Of a DNA stretch of 64,000 nt, positions 19,266 to 28,205 are shown in pieces. The notes under the pieces were generated by a model, which was given only the letters and a program-made list of their open reading frames with translations, was not told the origin of the DNA and searched no databases. This DNA is from Streptomyces alboniger (GTDB lineage Bacteria > Actinomycetota > Actinomycetes > Streptomycetales > Streptomycetaceae). Position numbers and translations under genes: made by a program. The stretch lies in contig NZ_CP023695.1 of assembly GCF_008704395.1 (NCBI RefSeq), positions 2,046,001 to 2,110,000 on the forward strand. Reading direction: 5' to 3'. Numbering within the stretch: the stretch's first letter is position 1; each line of letters opens with the position of its first letter.

Positions 19266-20677
19266 CGGCCGGAGACCTGCCCCTCAGAAGACACCGCGGC
19301 GTCGTCGAGCAGCGCCGTGGCGACCCGCTCGAGACCGACCGATCTGGACGCCTTCACCAGTACGACGTCTCCCGCGCGCAGCTCGCTGCGCAGCAGGTCG
19401 ATCGCCGCCTGTGCGTCGGACACGTGCACCGACTCCTCACCCCACGAACCCTCGTTGTATGCGCCCAGTTGGAGCCAGGACGCTTCCCTGCCCCCGACTG
19501 CCACGAGCTTGCTCACGTTGAGCCGGACGGCAAGGCGTCCGACCGCGTCGTGCTCGGTGAGACTCTCGTCCCCCAGCTCGGCCATCTGACCGAGCACCGC
19601 CCACGTCCTGCGCCCCTTGCCCATGGCCGCGAGCGCGCGCAGAGCGGCTCGCATGGACTCGGGGTTCGCGTTGTAGGCGTCGTTGACGACCGTCACACCG
19701 TCCGGGCGCTCGGTGACCTCCATCCGCCAGCGGGACAGCGTGCCCGCCTCGGAGAGCGCGAGGGCGATCTCGTCGACGGACATGCCCAGCTCATGGGCGA
19801 CGGCGGCCGCGGCAAGCGCGTTCGACACGTGGTGCTCACCGTACAGCCGCAAGGTCACGTCGCTGCACCCGGAGGGTGTGTGCAGCGTAAAAGCAGGCTG
19901 TCCGTTCTTCGTGAGACGGACATTCTCGGCACGTACGTCGGCGTCCTCGGCCTCTCCGAAGAGCAGCACGCGCGCCTTCGTACGCGACGCCATGGCGCGT
20001 ACGAGCGGGTCGTCGGCGTTGAGGACCGCGGCGCCGTCCTCGGGCAGCGCCTCGACCAGCTCGCCCTTCGCTTGTGCGATCTGCTCGCGGCCGCCGAACT
20101 CGCCGATGTGGGCGGTGCCGACGTTCAGGACGAGGCCGATCTTCGGCGGCGTGAGCCCGGCGAGGTACCGGATATGGCCGATTCCGCGCGCCCCCATCTC
20201 CAGGACGAGGAACCTCGTGTCGTCGGTGGCGCTGAGCGCGGTCAGCGGCAGGCCGATCTCGTTGTTGAGGGAGCCCGGCGTGAAGACCGTGGGCGCCTTG
20301 CGGCGCAGCACCTGGGCGAGCAGGTCCTTGGAGCTGGTCTTGCCGACCGAGCCGGTCAGTGCCACCAACGTGGCGCCGAGGCGCTCGACGACGTGCCGTG
20401 CAAGGGCGCCGAGCGCCGCCTGTACGTCGTCGACGACGATGGCGGGCACCCCGACGGGCCGCGACGCGAGGACGGCCGCGGCACCCGCCGCGACGACGTC
20501 CGCCGCGTAGTCGTGGCCGTCGACGCGCTCGCCGACGAAGGCGACGAAGAGGCTGCCGGGCTCCACCTCACGGGAGTCCCGGACGACGGGTCCGGTGACC
20601 TGGATGGCCGGATCCGGTATGTCGTACGTCTGCCCGCCGACGACGGTGGCGATCTCGGCGAGGGAGAGGGCGATCAC
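19262..20677 (-). CDS. murF: UDP-MurNAc-tripeptide:D-Ala-D-Ala ligase MurF
   Basis: Adds D-Ala-D-Ala to complete the pentapeptide precursor; 471 aa. I start at GTG 20677 ([15 protein letters not shown]), which aligns with the MurF N-terminus and leaves 4 nt after the murE stop; the longer reading frame upstream is inside murE. ATP loop [15 protein letters not shown], then [13 protein letters not shown] and [15 protein letters not shown], diagnostic for MurF. The end overlaps mraY by 4 nt. The ribosome site is weak (GATGAAG), consistent with coupling to murE. Confidence 0.96.
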   Translation of the reverse strand: MIALSLAEIATVVGGQTYDIPDPAIQVTGPVVRDSREVEPGSLFVAFVGERVDGHDYAADVVAAGAAAVLASRPVGVPAIVVDDVQAALGALARHVVERLGATLVALTGSVGKTSSKDLLAQVLRRKAPTVFTPGSLNNEIGLPLTALSATDDTRFLVLEMGARGIGHIRYLAGLTPPKIGLVLNVGTAHIGEFGGREQIAQAKGELVEALPEDGAAVLNADDPLVRAMASRTKARVLLFGEAEDADVRAENVRLTKNGQPAFTLHTPSGCSDVTLRLYGEHHVSNALAAAAVAHELGMSVDEIALALSEAGTLSRWRMEVTERPDGVTVVNDAYNANPESMRAALRALAAMGKGRRTWAVLGQMAELGDESLTEHDAVGRLAVRLNVSKLVAVGGREASWLQLGAYNEGSWGEESVHVSDAQAAIDLLRSELRAGDVVLVKASRSVGLERVATALLDDAAVSSEGQVSGR

Positions 20678-20681
20678 AACT

Positions 20682-22343
20682 TCATCCCTGGGTTTGCTGG
20701 ATAGCTTCGCGAAGCACCTGGCGGTCGTCGAAGGGACGCACCACCCCGGCGATGTCCTGTCCCTGCTCGTGGCCCTTGCCCGCGACCAGGACGGTGTCGC
20801 CCGGTTCCGCGCGGACGACGGCCGCGCGGATGGCGGCGGCACGGTCCTCGAACACGGCGACGTCGCCGCGCTCGTGGATCGGCACCTCGGCGGCGCCGGC
20901 GAGCATCGTGGCGAGGATCGCGAGGGGGTCCTCGCCACGGGGGTTGTCGGAGGTCAGTACGGCGGTGTCGGCGAGGCGGGCCGCGGCCGCGCCCATCGGC
21001 ATCCGCTTGGTCTTGTCGCGGTCGCCGCCGCAGCCGAGCACGATGTGCAGCTTGCCCTCGGTGACCTTGCGCAGCGCGCGCAGGACCGATTCGACGGCGT
21101 CCGTCTTGTGGGCGTAGTCGACGACCGCGAGGTAGGGCTGGCCCGCGTCGACGCGCTCCAGGCGGCCCGGCACACCGGGCACCGCGGCGATGCCGTCGGC
21201 GGCCTGCTGCGGGTCGATGCCCGCGGCGGCCAGCGAGACGATCGCGGCGAGGGTGTTGGCGACGTTGAAGGGCCCGGCCAGCGGCGACTTGGCGGTGATC
21301 CGCTCGCCCTTGGGGCCGACGGCGACGAACGTCGAGTCGAGCGGCCCGACCACGACGTCCTCGGCGCGCCAGTCGGCGTCCGGGTGCCCCTCGGCGGAGA
21401 AGGTGATGACGGGCACCTCGGACTCGGTGATGAGCCGACGCCCGTACTCGTCGTCGAAGTTGACCACGCCGAGCCGCGAGCGCCGCTTGGTGAACAGCTG
21501 CGCCTTGGCCTGGAAGTAGTCCTCCATGCCGGAGTGGAACTCCATGTGCTCCGGGCTGAGGTTGTTGAAGACGGCGACGTCGAAGACGCAGCCGTCCACC
21601 CGCCCGAGCACCAGGGCGTGGCTGGAGACCTCCATGGCGACCGCCTCGACGCCGCGCTCGCGCATCACCGCGAACAGGGCCTGGAGGTCGGTGGCTTCGG
21701 GGGTCGTGCGTTCCGACTTGATGCGCGTCTCGCCGATGCGCATCTCGACCGTGCCGATGAGGCCGGTCGCGCGCAGGCCCTTGAGGCCGCCCTCGACGAG
21801 GTACGCGGTCGTGGTCTTGCCGGACGTGCCGGTGATGCCGATCTGTAGGAGGTCGCGGCCCGGGTGGCCGTAGACCGTCGCCGCGAGTTCGCCCATCTCG
21901 TCGCGCGGGCTTTCGACGACCAGGACCGGGAGGCCGGTCGCGGCCGCGCGCTCGGCGCCGGTCGGGTCGGTGAGGATCGCCGCGGCGCCGAGGTCGGCGG
22001 CCTGCGCGACGAAGTCGGCGCCGTGCATCCGGGCGCCGGGCAGCGCGGCGTAGATGTCACCGGGGCGCACCGCGCGGGAGTCGTGCGTGATGCCCGTGAT
22101 CTCCGTGCTGGCCGCGTCTGCCTCGACCGCGACGTCCAGCTGGCCCGCGAGCTCCGTCAGTGAGGCCGCGAAGACCTGTTCCGGCCGCGGCGGTCCCGGA
22201 TATGTCACGGGAGCGCCCTTCTGGGTGGTTTGGGACTGATCAGCGTGTGGCACGGCGGTGAGCGTACCGGGCGTACCCCTCTCGGGGCGAAGCGGGCGGT
22301 GTGGCGAGGGGTGGTTCCCCGGGCCGGGGGTGATCGTTGTCAC
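20682..22343 (-). CDS. murE: UDP-MurNAc-dipeptide:diaminopimelate ligase MurE
   Basis: Adds diaminopimelate as the third stem residue. GTG 22343 gives 553 aa and lies 19 nt after ftsI; a shorter start at GTG 22208 has a comparable ribosome site (GAAGGGCG) and begins nearer the conserved domain, so the first 45 residues are uncertain. The ATP loop GTSGKTTTAYLV has K176. The DNPRGEDP block is the diaminopimelate-recognition signature rather than the lysine type; Streptomyces uses LL-DAP. The C-terminal GKGHE motif is present. Confidence 0.95.
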   Translation of the reverse strand: MTTITPGPGNHPSPHRPLRPERGTPGTLTAVPHADQSQTTQKGAPVTYPGPPRPEQVFAASLTELAGQLDVAVEADAASTEITGITHDSRAVRPGDIYAALPGARMHGADFVAQAADLGAAAILTDPTGAERAAATGLPVLVVESPRDEMGELAATVYGHPGRDLLQIGITGTSGKTTTAYLVEGGLKGLRATGLIGTVEMRIGETRIKSERTTPEATDLQALFAVMRERGVEAVAMEVSSHALVLGRVDGCVFDVAVFNNLSPEHMEFHSGMEDYFQAKAQLFTKRRSRLGVVNFDDEYGRRLITESEVPVITFSAEGHPDADWRAEDVVVGPLDSTFVAVGPKGERITAKSPLAGPFNVANTLAAIVSLAAAGIDPQQAADGIAAVPGVPGRLERVDAGQPYLAVVDYAHKTDAVESVLRALRKVTEGKLHIVLGCGGDRDKTKRMPMGAAAARLADTAVLTSDNPRGEDPLAILATMLAGAAEVPIHERGDVAVFEDRAAAIRAAVVRAEPGDTVLVAGKGHEQGQDIAGVVRPFDDRQVLREAIQQTQG

Positions 22344-22362
22344 GGGCGGTTCCTGGTCGGTC

Positions 22363-24315
22363 TCAGGGCTCGAAGGTCACGGGGAGGCGGGCCGGGCCGC
22401 TTCCCGTGGGCGGGACTTGGAGGGTCTTCAGGGCGAACTCCATCACTTCCTTGTAGATGGGTCCGCAGATCTGACCGCCGAAGTAGCTGCCCTTGGTGGC
22501 GTTCTGGATCGCGCAGTAGACCGTGACACGCGGCTTGTCTGCGGGCGCGAAGCCGGCGAAGGACGAGGTGTAGCCCTTGTAACGGCCGGTCGCGGGATCG
22601 ACCCGGTTGGCCGTACCGGTCTTGCCGGCGACGCGGTAGCCGGGAATGCGGGCCTTGGTGCCGGTGCCCTCCTCGTCGTCGACCACGGATTCGAGCATCT
22701 GCGAGACGGTCTTGGCCGTCCTGTCGCTCACCACCCGGGTCTTCTTGGGCTTCGGCGCGGGCGTGAAGCGGCCGTCGGGGCCCTTCGCGCCGCGGACCAG
22801 GGTGGGCTCGACGCGTACGCCGCCGTTGGCGATCGTCGAGTAGACCGAGGTGGCCTGCATGGCGTTGATCGAGACGCCCTGGCCGAACGGGATCGTGAAC
22901 TGCTGCGAGGTGGACCACTTGGCTGCGGGCGCGAGGATGCCGGACGTCTCGCCCGGGAAGCCGAGCCCGGTCTCCTTGCCGAGGCCGAACTTGCGCAGGT
23001 ACGAATAGAGGACCTTGTTGGCCTCCTGCTGCGTCCTGCCCAGCTGTCCGGTGGCGAGGATCGTGCCGATGTTCGAGGACTTGGCGAGCACGCCGTTGAG
23101 CGTCAGGTGCCAGGTGGGGTGGTCGATGTCGTCCTGGAAGAGGCGGTCGCCGCGGTGCAGGCGGTTGGGCACCGTGACGTGGGTGCCGGGGGTGGCCACG
23201 TTCTCCTCGAGGACCGCCGCCATCGACATGACCTTGGCGGTGGAGCCGGGCTCGAAGGCGTCCTGAAGCGCGGCGTTGCCGAGCGCCGCGCCGTTGGCCT
23301 TCGAGAGGTCGTTCGGGTCGAAGCCGGGGGCGTTGGCCATCGCGAGGACCTCGCCGGTCCTGGTGTCCTGCACTATCACGTAGCCGCGGTCGGCCTTGGA
23401 CTTCCTGACCTGCTCGGTGATGGCGTTCTGCGCGGCCCACTGGATGTCGCGGTCGATGGTGAGTTCGACGTCGGAGCCGGGCACGGCGGGCGTCTCCGTG
23501 GAGCCCGCGGTCGGTACCTGACGGCCGCCGGACTGGGCGTAGCGGATCTTGCCGTCCTCGCCCGCCAGCTGCTTGTCGAGCTGCCGTTCGAGGCCGCCGC
23601 CGCCCTCGCCGTCGGCGTTGACCCAGCCCAGTATCCCGGCGGCCAGATCGTGGTTCGGGTAGACCCGCTTGCTGCTCGGGTCCGCGAGGACGCCGGCCAG
23701 GACGTTCGGGGAGCCGGGGTCGACGCTCGCCTTCTCGGCGAGCGCGCCGCGCAAGTCTTTGATCTGCTTCCACACCTGGGGGGTCTGGCGGCGCGCGAGC
23801 AGGACGTAGCGCGTGTTCGGCTTCTTGAGCTTCTTGGTCAGCTCGGCGACGTCCTTGTCGAGGATGGGGGCCAGGAGCGCCGCCGCCTGCTCGGGGGCGT
23901 CCTTGGTCCTCGCCTCCTTCGGCGTGAACAGCGTGGGGTCCGCCGTGATGTCGTACGCGTCCACACTGGCGGCCAGTTCGACGCCGCCGCGGTCGGTGAT
24001 GCGCCCGCGCTCGGCGGCCAGGGTGTGCGTGAAGTAGCGGTTCTTCTCGGCCTTGGCCGCGTACACGTCCGCGTCCACCGCCTGCACCTGGAGCAGCCGC
24101 ACGACGAAGGCCAGCATCACCAGCGTCAGGCCCAGACTGACCATGCGAAGGCGCGGGCGGGGGCTGCCCAGGCGGATGGTGCGGGGCTTGGCCTTCGCGG
24201 CGGGGCGACGGGTGGCGGGGCGGCGTCCCGCGGCTGCCGGGCGGCGGGGCGCGCCGGGGCGCGCGGGCCTCGCGGGCCCTGGCACCCGGCGCCGCGGGGG
24301 TTCCCTGTCGGACAC
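22363..24315 (-). CDS. ftsI: Septal peptidoglycan transpeptidase FtsI (PBP3, class B)
   Basis: Class B penicillin-binding protein cross-linking septal peptidoglycan; 650 aa from GTG 24315, 6 nt after the ftsL stop. A 57-residue Arg/Pro/Ala-rich cytoplasmic N-terminus precedes one transmembrane anchor (about 58-80). The PBP dimer domain has AAERGRITDRGG. Catalytic motifs are SxxK at S358 (EPGSTAKVM), SxN at 413-415 (KSSNIG) and KTG at 565-567 (AGKTGTANR), so the transpeptidase should be active. It works with FtsW. The stop precedes murE by 19 nt. Confidence 0.97.
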   Translation of the reverse strand: MSDREPPRRRVPGPARPARPGAPRRPAAAGRRPATRRPAAKAKPRTIRLGSPRPRLRMVSLGLTLVMLAFVVRLLQVQAVDADVYAAKAEKNRYFTHTLAAERGRITDRGGVELAASVDAYDITADPTLFTPKEARTKDAPEQAAALLAPILDKDVAELTKKLKKPNTRYVLLARRQTPQVWKQIKDLRGALAEKASVDPGSPNVLAGVLADPSSKRVYPNHDLAAGILGWVNADGEGGGGLERQLDKQLAGEDGKIRYAQSGGRQVPTAGSTETPAVPGSDVELTIDRDIQWAAQNAITEQVRKSKADRGYVIVQDTRTGEVLAMANAPGFDPNDLSKANGAALGNAALQDAFEPGSTAKVMSMAAVLEENVATPGTHVTVPNRLHRGDRLFQDDIDHPTWHLTLNGVLAKSSNIGTILATGQLGRTQQEANKVLYSYLRKFGLGKETGLGFPGETSGILAPAAKWSTSQQFTIPFGQGVSINAMQATSVYSTIANGGVRVEPTLVRGAKGPDGRFTPAPKPKKTRVVSDRTAKTVSQMLESVVDDEEGTGTKARIPGYRVAGKTGTANRVDPATGRYKGYTSSFAGFAPADKPRVTVYCAIQNATKGSYFGGQICGPIYKEVMEFALKTLQVPPTGSGPARLPVTFEP

Positions 24316-24321
24316 TTAACG

Positions 24322-24957
24322 TCACCTGCCGGAGGTCGTCGTGGGGCCGGGGTTCGTGGGCTCGGGGTTCGTGGGCTGGGGGGCCGCGGTGCGCGCGGCG
24401 GTGGGCGCCGGGGCGGAGGGCCGGGCCGAGAGGGAGGCCTGGACGGAGGGCCGGGCCGGGGCGGAGGCCTGCGCCGGGAGGGAAGCCTGGGCGGAGGCCT
24501 CGGCCGGGGACCGGACCGGGATCGGGACGGAGGCCGCGGGAGACGCCACCTCTTGGGGGCGCGGCGCGGACGGGCGCAGCGCCGAGGGGCGGGCGGGAGC
24601 GGCGCCGGGCACGCCGCGCACGCTCCCGTCGGGGTTCAGGAAGGCGGGATCGCCGCCGGGGACCATGCCGAGTTCGTCGGCGCGCCGCTTGAGGGCGTCG
24701 GGGGCCGAGTAGCTGTCCACGTCGCGCTGGAGCTGCTGCTCCTCCTCGGTGAGGTCCTTCGTCTCCTTCTTCAGCTCGCTCACCTGGAACGAGCCTTCGT
24801 TGAGGGAGGAGTTCAGGATGAGCAGCGTGATCAGTCCGCCGCCGAGGAGCAGGACCACCAGGAGGACGAAGGGCGTGCGCGCGGCCTGGTTGGGGCCCTG
24901 CGGAAGCAGTCGCGCGAGGCGGGCGGCCCTCCCCCGCAGCTCGGGCTTCTTGCTCAT
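24322..24957 (-). CDS. ftsL: Septum formation protein FtsL with long Pro/Ala/Ser tail
   Basis: Bitopic divisome protein that bridges FtsQ/DivIC to FtsW-FtsI. 211 aa from ATG 24957, preceded by GAGGAGG. A basic N-terminus is followed by one transmembrane helix (about 30-52), then a coiled coil (about 57-95: SELKKETKDLTEEEQQLQRD). From about residue 110 to the end the protein is low complexity, rich in Ala, Pro and Ser with QAS and ARPS repeats, ending in a Pro/Thr run. The coiled-coil part is the usual FtsL length; the roughly 100-residue extracytoplasmic tail is extra. Identity rests on topology and on its position between rsmH and ftsI. Confidence 0.9.
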   Translation of the reverse strand: MSKKPELRGRAARLARLLPQGPNQAARTPFVLLVVLLLGGGLITLLILNSSLNEGSFQVSELKKETKDLTEEEQQLQRDVDSYSAPDALKRRADELGMVPGGDPAFLNPDGSVRGVPGAAPARPSALRPSAPRPQEVASPAASVPIPVRSPAEASAQASLPAQASAPARPSVQASLSARPSAPAPTAARTAAPQPTNPEPTNPGPTTTSGR

Positions 24958-25027
24958 GGAGCCTCCTCGCGGACTCAGCTCGGCGGACGTAAGCTCACGG
25001 GCCTCTCGGTGTTCCGGGGGCCCGGCC

Positions 25028-25987
25028 TCAGCCGACGTCCTCCCGGACACGCTGGGCGCCCCGCAGTCGCGCCGGGGCCGCCCTGCGGTTCTCGGCGACC
25101 TCTTCCTCCGTGGGCAGTTCGGCGCCGCGGGTCAGGAGCTTGAGGCGCGGCTGGTAGCGCTCGGGGACGATGGGCAGGCCGGGCGGCGCGGTGTTGGTGG
25201 CGCCTGCCGCGAACACCTGCTTGACCAGGCGGTCTTCGAGCGAGTGATACGACAGGACGGCGATCCGGCCACCGACTGCGAGCGCCTTCACCGCGGCCGG
25301 GATCGCCCGCTCCAGGACGCTCAGTTCGCCGTTGACCTCGATGCGCAGGGCCTGGAAGGTGCGCTTGGCGGGGTTGCCGCCGGTGCGCTTGGCGGCCTGC
25401 GGCAGGGAGTCGCGGATGAGTTCGACGAGCCGCGCGCTGTTGCTGAACGGCTCCTTCTCGCGCTCGCGCACGACGGCGCTCACGATGCGCTTGGCCTGCT
25501 TCTCCTCGCCGTACTGGCGCAGGATCCGCACCAGTTCGCCGGGCGCGTACGTGTTGAGGACCTCGGCGGCGCTGATGCCGGTCGTCTGGTCCATGCGCAT
25601 GTCCAGGGGCGCGTCCTGGGCGTACGCGAAGCCGCGGTCGGCCTCGTCGAGCTGCATGGAGGAGACGCCGAGGTCGAACAGGACGCCCTGGACGCGCGGG
25701 ACGTCCAGGCGGTCGAGGACCTCGGGGAGTTCGTCGTAGACGGCGTGCACCAGGGTGGCCCGGTCGCCGTAGGGAGCGAGTCGCTCGCCGGACAGGCGCA
25801 GCGCTTCCTTGTCGCGGTCCAGGGCGATGAGGCGGGCCGCGGGGAAGGTCGCCAGGAGGGCCTCGCTGTGGCCGCCGAGGCCGAGGGTGCAGTCGACGAC
25901 GACCGCGCCGGGCTCGGCGAGAGCGGGGGCCAACATGTCCAGGCACCGCTGGAGCATCACCGGGACGTGTCGGCTGTTGTCGGTCAA
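25028..25987 (-). CDS. rsmH: 16S rRNA (cytosine1402-N4)-methyltransferase RsmH (MraW)
   Basis: SAM-dependent methyltransferase of 16S rRNA C1402; 319 aa. TTG 25987 is the only start that keeps the conserved N-terminus ([15 protein letters not shown]) and has GAGAGGGGC upstream. Motif I is [15 protein letters not shown], followed by [22 protein letters not shown] and [13 protein letters not shown], all diagnostic. It is the first gene of the dcw run. mraZ, which precedes it in many bacteria including mycobacteria, is not present here. FtsL follows after a 70-nt gap. Confidence 0.97.
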   Translation of the reverse strand: MTDNSRHVPVMLQRCLDMLAPALAEPGAVVVDCTLGLGGHSEALLATFPAARLIALDRDKEALRLSGERLAPYGDRATLVHAVYDELPEVLDRLDVPRVQGVLFDLGVSSMQLDEADRGFAYAQDAPLDMRMDQTTGISAAEVLNTYAPGELVRILRQYGEEKQAKRIVSAVVREREKEPFSNSARLVELIRDSLPQAAKRTGGNPAKRTFQALRIEVNGELSVLERAIPAAVKALAVGGRIAVLSYHSLEDRLVKQVFAAGATNTAPPGLPIVPERYQPRLKLLTRGAELPTEEEVAENRRAAPARLRGAQRVREDVG

Positions 25988-26203
25988 GGGGCCCTCTCAG
26001 GTCCGGCGCGGCGTTCGTACGCACTGCCGGGTCCCCGCCCGCTCCGGGAAGGGGAATGGCCTGCCGGCGCCGGGGAAGTGGCGTCAGCCGACCGGGAGCG
26101 GGAGGAGGCCGAGCCGTACGTACGCGCCGCGCACGTGGGGATTCAGGGAATCTCCGGGATGTGCGGTCCAGTGGGGAGCAGGTCACGTCTCCCGCTTCGC
26201 GTC

Positions 26204-26231
26204 ACTTTAGTCCACGGTGTCGCCCGGTCAA
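26204..26231 (-). promoter_or_regulatory. Putative promoter of the rsmH-dcw transcript
   Basis: On the minus strand TTGACC (26226-26231) and TAAAGT (26204-26209) are separated by 16 bp, a good match to housekeeping -35/-10 elements, about 217 nt upstream of rsmH. A GACAC core lies in the spacer. The rest of the 25988-26406 gap between rsmH and the divergent carbonic anhydrase gene shows no gene or strong hairpin. Confidence 0.5.
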
Positions 26232-26406
26232 TCAACCGGCCTGCGCGTCGCGGACGGGTCGGGAACGGAGTCGTGAATCGGGCGAAGTCACCCATTCGGC
26301 CGCGCCCTCCGCAGCCCTGTGGTTTACCTCACAACAAGAGTCTTTGACGTTCTTTGTCCCCTCCCACAGCGGGCCGAGTCGATCAATGACCACTAACGTC
26401 TTCCCC

Positions 26407-26964
26407 ATGTCGACTTCCGCATCCCCCTCGGGCCACAGCCCCGCAGAGCCGATCGGCGACATAGCCGTCGGCACGGTCACCGACCGCCTGGTCGCAGCGA
26501 ACGAGCGGTACGCCGCCGGCTTCACCGATCCGGGCATGGACGCCCGCCCCGTGGGGCGCGTCGCCATCGTGGCCTGTATGGACGCCCGTCTCGACCTGCA
26601 CGGCGCGCTCGGTCTGAACCTGGGCGACTGCCACACCATCCGCAACGCGGGCGGCGTGGTCACCGACGACGTGATCCGCTCCCTGACCATCAGCCAGCGC
26701 GCGCTCGGCACCCGCAGCGTGGTCCTCATCCACCACACCGGTTGCGGCCTGGAGTCCCTCACCGAGGAGTTCCGGCAGGACCTGGAGAACGAGGTCGGGC
26801 AGCGGCCGACGTGGGCGGTGGAGTCCTTCCGCGACGTCGAGCAGGACGTACGTCAGTCGATACAGCGCGTGCGGACCTCGCCGTTCCTGCTGCACACGGA
26901 CGACATCCGCGGATTCGTGTTCGACGTGAAGACGGGTCTGCTGCGGGAGATCGACCCTGCGTGA
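26407..26964 (+). CDS. Beta-class carbonic anhydrase
   Basis: Zinc enzyme interconverting CO2 and bicarbonate; 185 aa. Zinc ligands and the catalytic dyad are visible as ACMDARLD (C57, D59, R61) and HHTGCG (H110, C113). The small size fits the compact type II beta enzymes. I choose ATG 26407: TAACGT lies 7 nt upstream as a -10-like box and there is no ribosome site, so the message may be leaderless. An in-frame ATG at 26386 would add seven residues. The gene is divergent from the dcw operon and followed by a 221-bp gap. Confidence 0.9.
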   Translation: MSTSASPSGHSPAEPIGDIAVGTVTDRLVAANERYAAGFTDPGMDARPVGRVAIVACMDARLDLHGALGLNLGDCHTIRNAGGVVTDDVIRSLTISQRALGTRSVVLIHHTGCGLESLTEEFRQDLENEVGQRPTWAVESFRDVEQDVRQSIQRVRTSPFLLHTDDIRGFVFDVKTGLLREIDPA

Positions 26965-27002
26965 CTAACAAAAGGTCGTAAGGCCCTACAAATCGCCGCC
27001 AG

Positions 27003-27011
27003 TTATCCACA
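27003..27011 (+). promoter_or_regulatory. Perfect DnaA box (TTATCCACA)
   Basis: A single exact match to the bacterial 9-mer DnaA box in the gap between the carbonic anhydrase and MoxR genes. No cluster of boxes or oriC features is seen nearby, so it is at most an isolated DnaA-binding site. Confidence 0.4.
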
Positions 27012-27054
27012 GGCGAGTGACACGACCCGTCATGCCCAACAACAATGCGGGGGT

Positions 27055-27085
27055 GACACCACGCGGAACCATCACGCGTGGTGTC
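27055..27085. repeat. 11-bp inverted repeat upstream of the MoxR gene
   Basis: GACACCACGCG (27055-27065) and its exact complement (27075-27085) flank a 9-nt loop. It could be a terminator for the carbonic anhydrase transcript, an RNA leader hairpin, or a regulator site about 100 nt before the MoxR start. No T-run follows. Confidence 0.6.
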
Positions 27086-27185
27086 GGTGAATTCGGGGTG
27101 GCCCGGGCCGCGCACACGATGAGCGGCCCGGAATTGGGGTATCCCTGCTCCTTCGCGAGCTTGGGTAAGGGCCGAGGAGGGCCGG

Positions 27186-28205
27186 GTGACGACGTATGAC
27201 GATCGAGCGAGCCTCACAGATCTGACCACGACAGCGGAGCGTGTCCGCAGGTCGGTGGAGGGTGTGATCGAGGGCAAGCCGGAGGTCGTACGGCTCTCGC
27301 TGACCGTGCTCCTCGCCGAGGGGCACCTGCTCATCGAGGATGTGCCGGGCGTGGGCAAGACCATGCTCGCCAAGGCGCTCGCACGGTCCATCGACTGCTC
27401 GGTGCGCCGGATCCAGTTCACGCCCGACCTGCTGCCCTCGGACATCACCGGTGTGTCCATCTTCGACCAGCAGCGCAGGGACTTCGAGTTCAAGCCTGGC
27501 GCGATCTTCGCGCAGATCGTGATCGGCGACGAGATCAACCGCGCCTCTCCGAAGACGCAGTCCGCGCTCCTGGAGTCCATGGAGGAGCGTCAGGTCACCA
27601 TCGACGGGCAGACGTACGAACTGCCCAGCCCGTTCATGGTGGTGGCCACGCAGAACCCCGTGGAGATGGAGGGGACCTATCCCCTGCCCGAGGCGCAGCG
27701 CGACCGTTTCATGGCGCGCGTCTCGATCGGCTATCCGGGCCCTGAGGCCGAGTTGCAGATGCTCGACGTGCACGGCGGTGTCTCGCCCCTGGACGACCTC
27801 CAGCCGGTGGCGCACGCGCACGACATCGTGAAGCTCATCGACGCGGTCCGCACGGTCCACGTCGCCGAGAGCGTGCGGCGGTACGCGGTCGACCTCGTCG
27901 CCGCGACGCGCAACCACCCGGACCTCAGACTCGGGGCCTCCCCGCGCGCGACGCTGCATCTGCTGCGCGCCGCCAAGGCCTCCGCGGCGCTCAGCGGCCG
28001 GGAGTTCGCCCTCCCGGACGACGTGCAGGCCCTGGCCGTAGCGGTCCTCGCGCACCGCCTGCTGCCCACCGCACAGGCCCAGCTGAACAGGCGTACGGCC
28101 GAATCGGTCGTCCTCGAAATCCTCCACCACACCCCGGTCCCCGCCGCCGCCCAGCCGGGCGGCGGCTTCTTCGACCAGCAGCCGCCCGGCACGCGGAGGC
28201 TGTGA
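27186..28205 (+). CDS. MoxR-family AAA+ ATPase
   Basis: 339-aa AAA+ chaperone-like ATPase of the MoxR (APE2220/RavA) group. GTG 27186 follows GAGGAGGGCC. Walker A is DVPGVGKT (about residues 52-59), Walker B IVIGDEINRA, then sensor 1 VVATQNPVE; the C-terminal lid has GASPRATLHLLRAAKA. MoxR proteins typically act with partners carrying DUF58 or VWA domains in maturation of membrane or secreted proteins. Here the stop overlaps the DUF58 gene, and a transglutaminase gene follows, the standard MoxR-DUF58-TgpA set. The substrate is unknown. Confidence 0.92.
   Translation: MTTYDDRASLTDLTTTAERVRRSVEGVIEGKPEVVRLSLTVLLAEGHLLIEDVPGVGKTMLAKALARSIDCSVRRIQFTPDLLPSDITGVSIFDQQRRDFEFKPGAIFAQIVIGDEINRASPKTQSALLESMEERQVTIDGQTYELPSPFMVVATQNPVEMEGTYPLPEAQRDRFMARVSIGYPGPEAELQMLDVHGGVSPLDDLQPVAHAHDIVKLIDAVRTVHVAESVRRYAVDLVAATRNHPDLRLGASPRATLHLLRAAKASAALSGREFALPDDVQALAVAVLAHRLLPTAQAQLNRRTAESVVLEILHHTPVPAAAQPGGGFFDQQPPGTRRL

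Noticed and set aside
22209..22343. First 45 codons of murE as a separate leader
   Set aside because: They stay in frame with murE and have a ribosome site at GTG 22343. Kept as part of murE with the start marked uncertain.
27003..27011. Chromosomal origin
   Set aside because: Only one DnaA box, with no box cluster, no dnaA/dnaN genes and no A+T-rich unwinding region.
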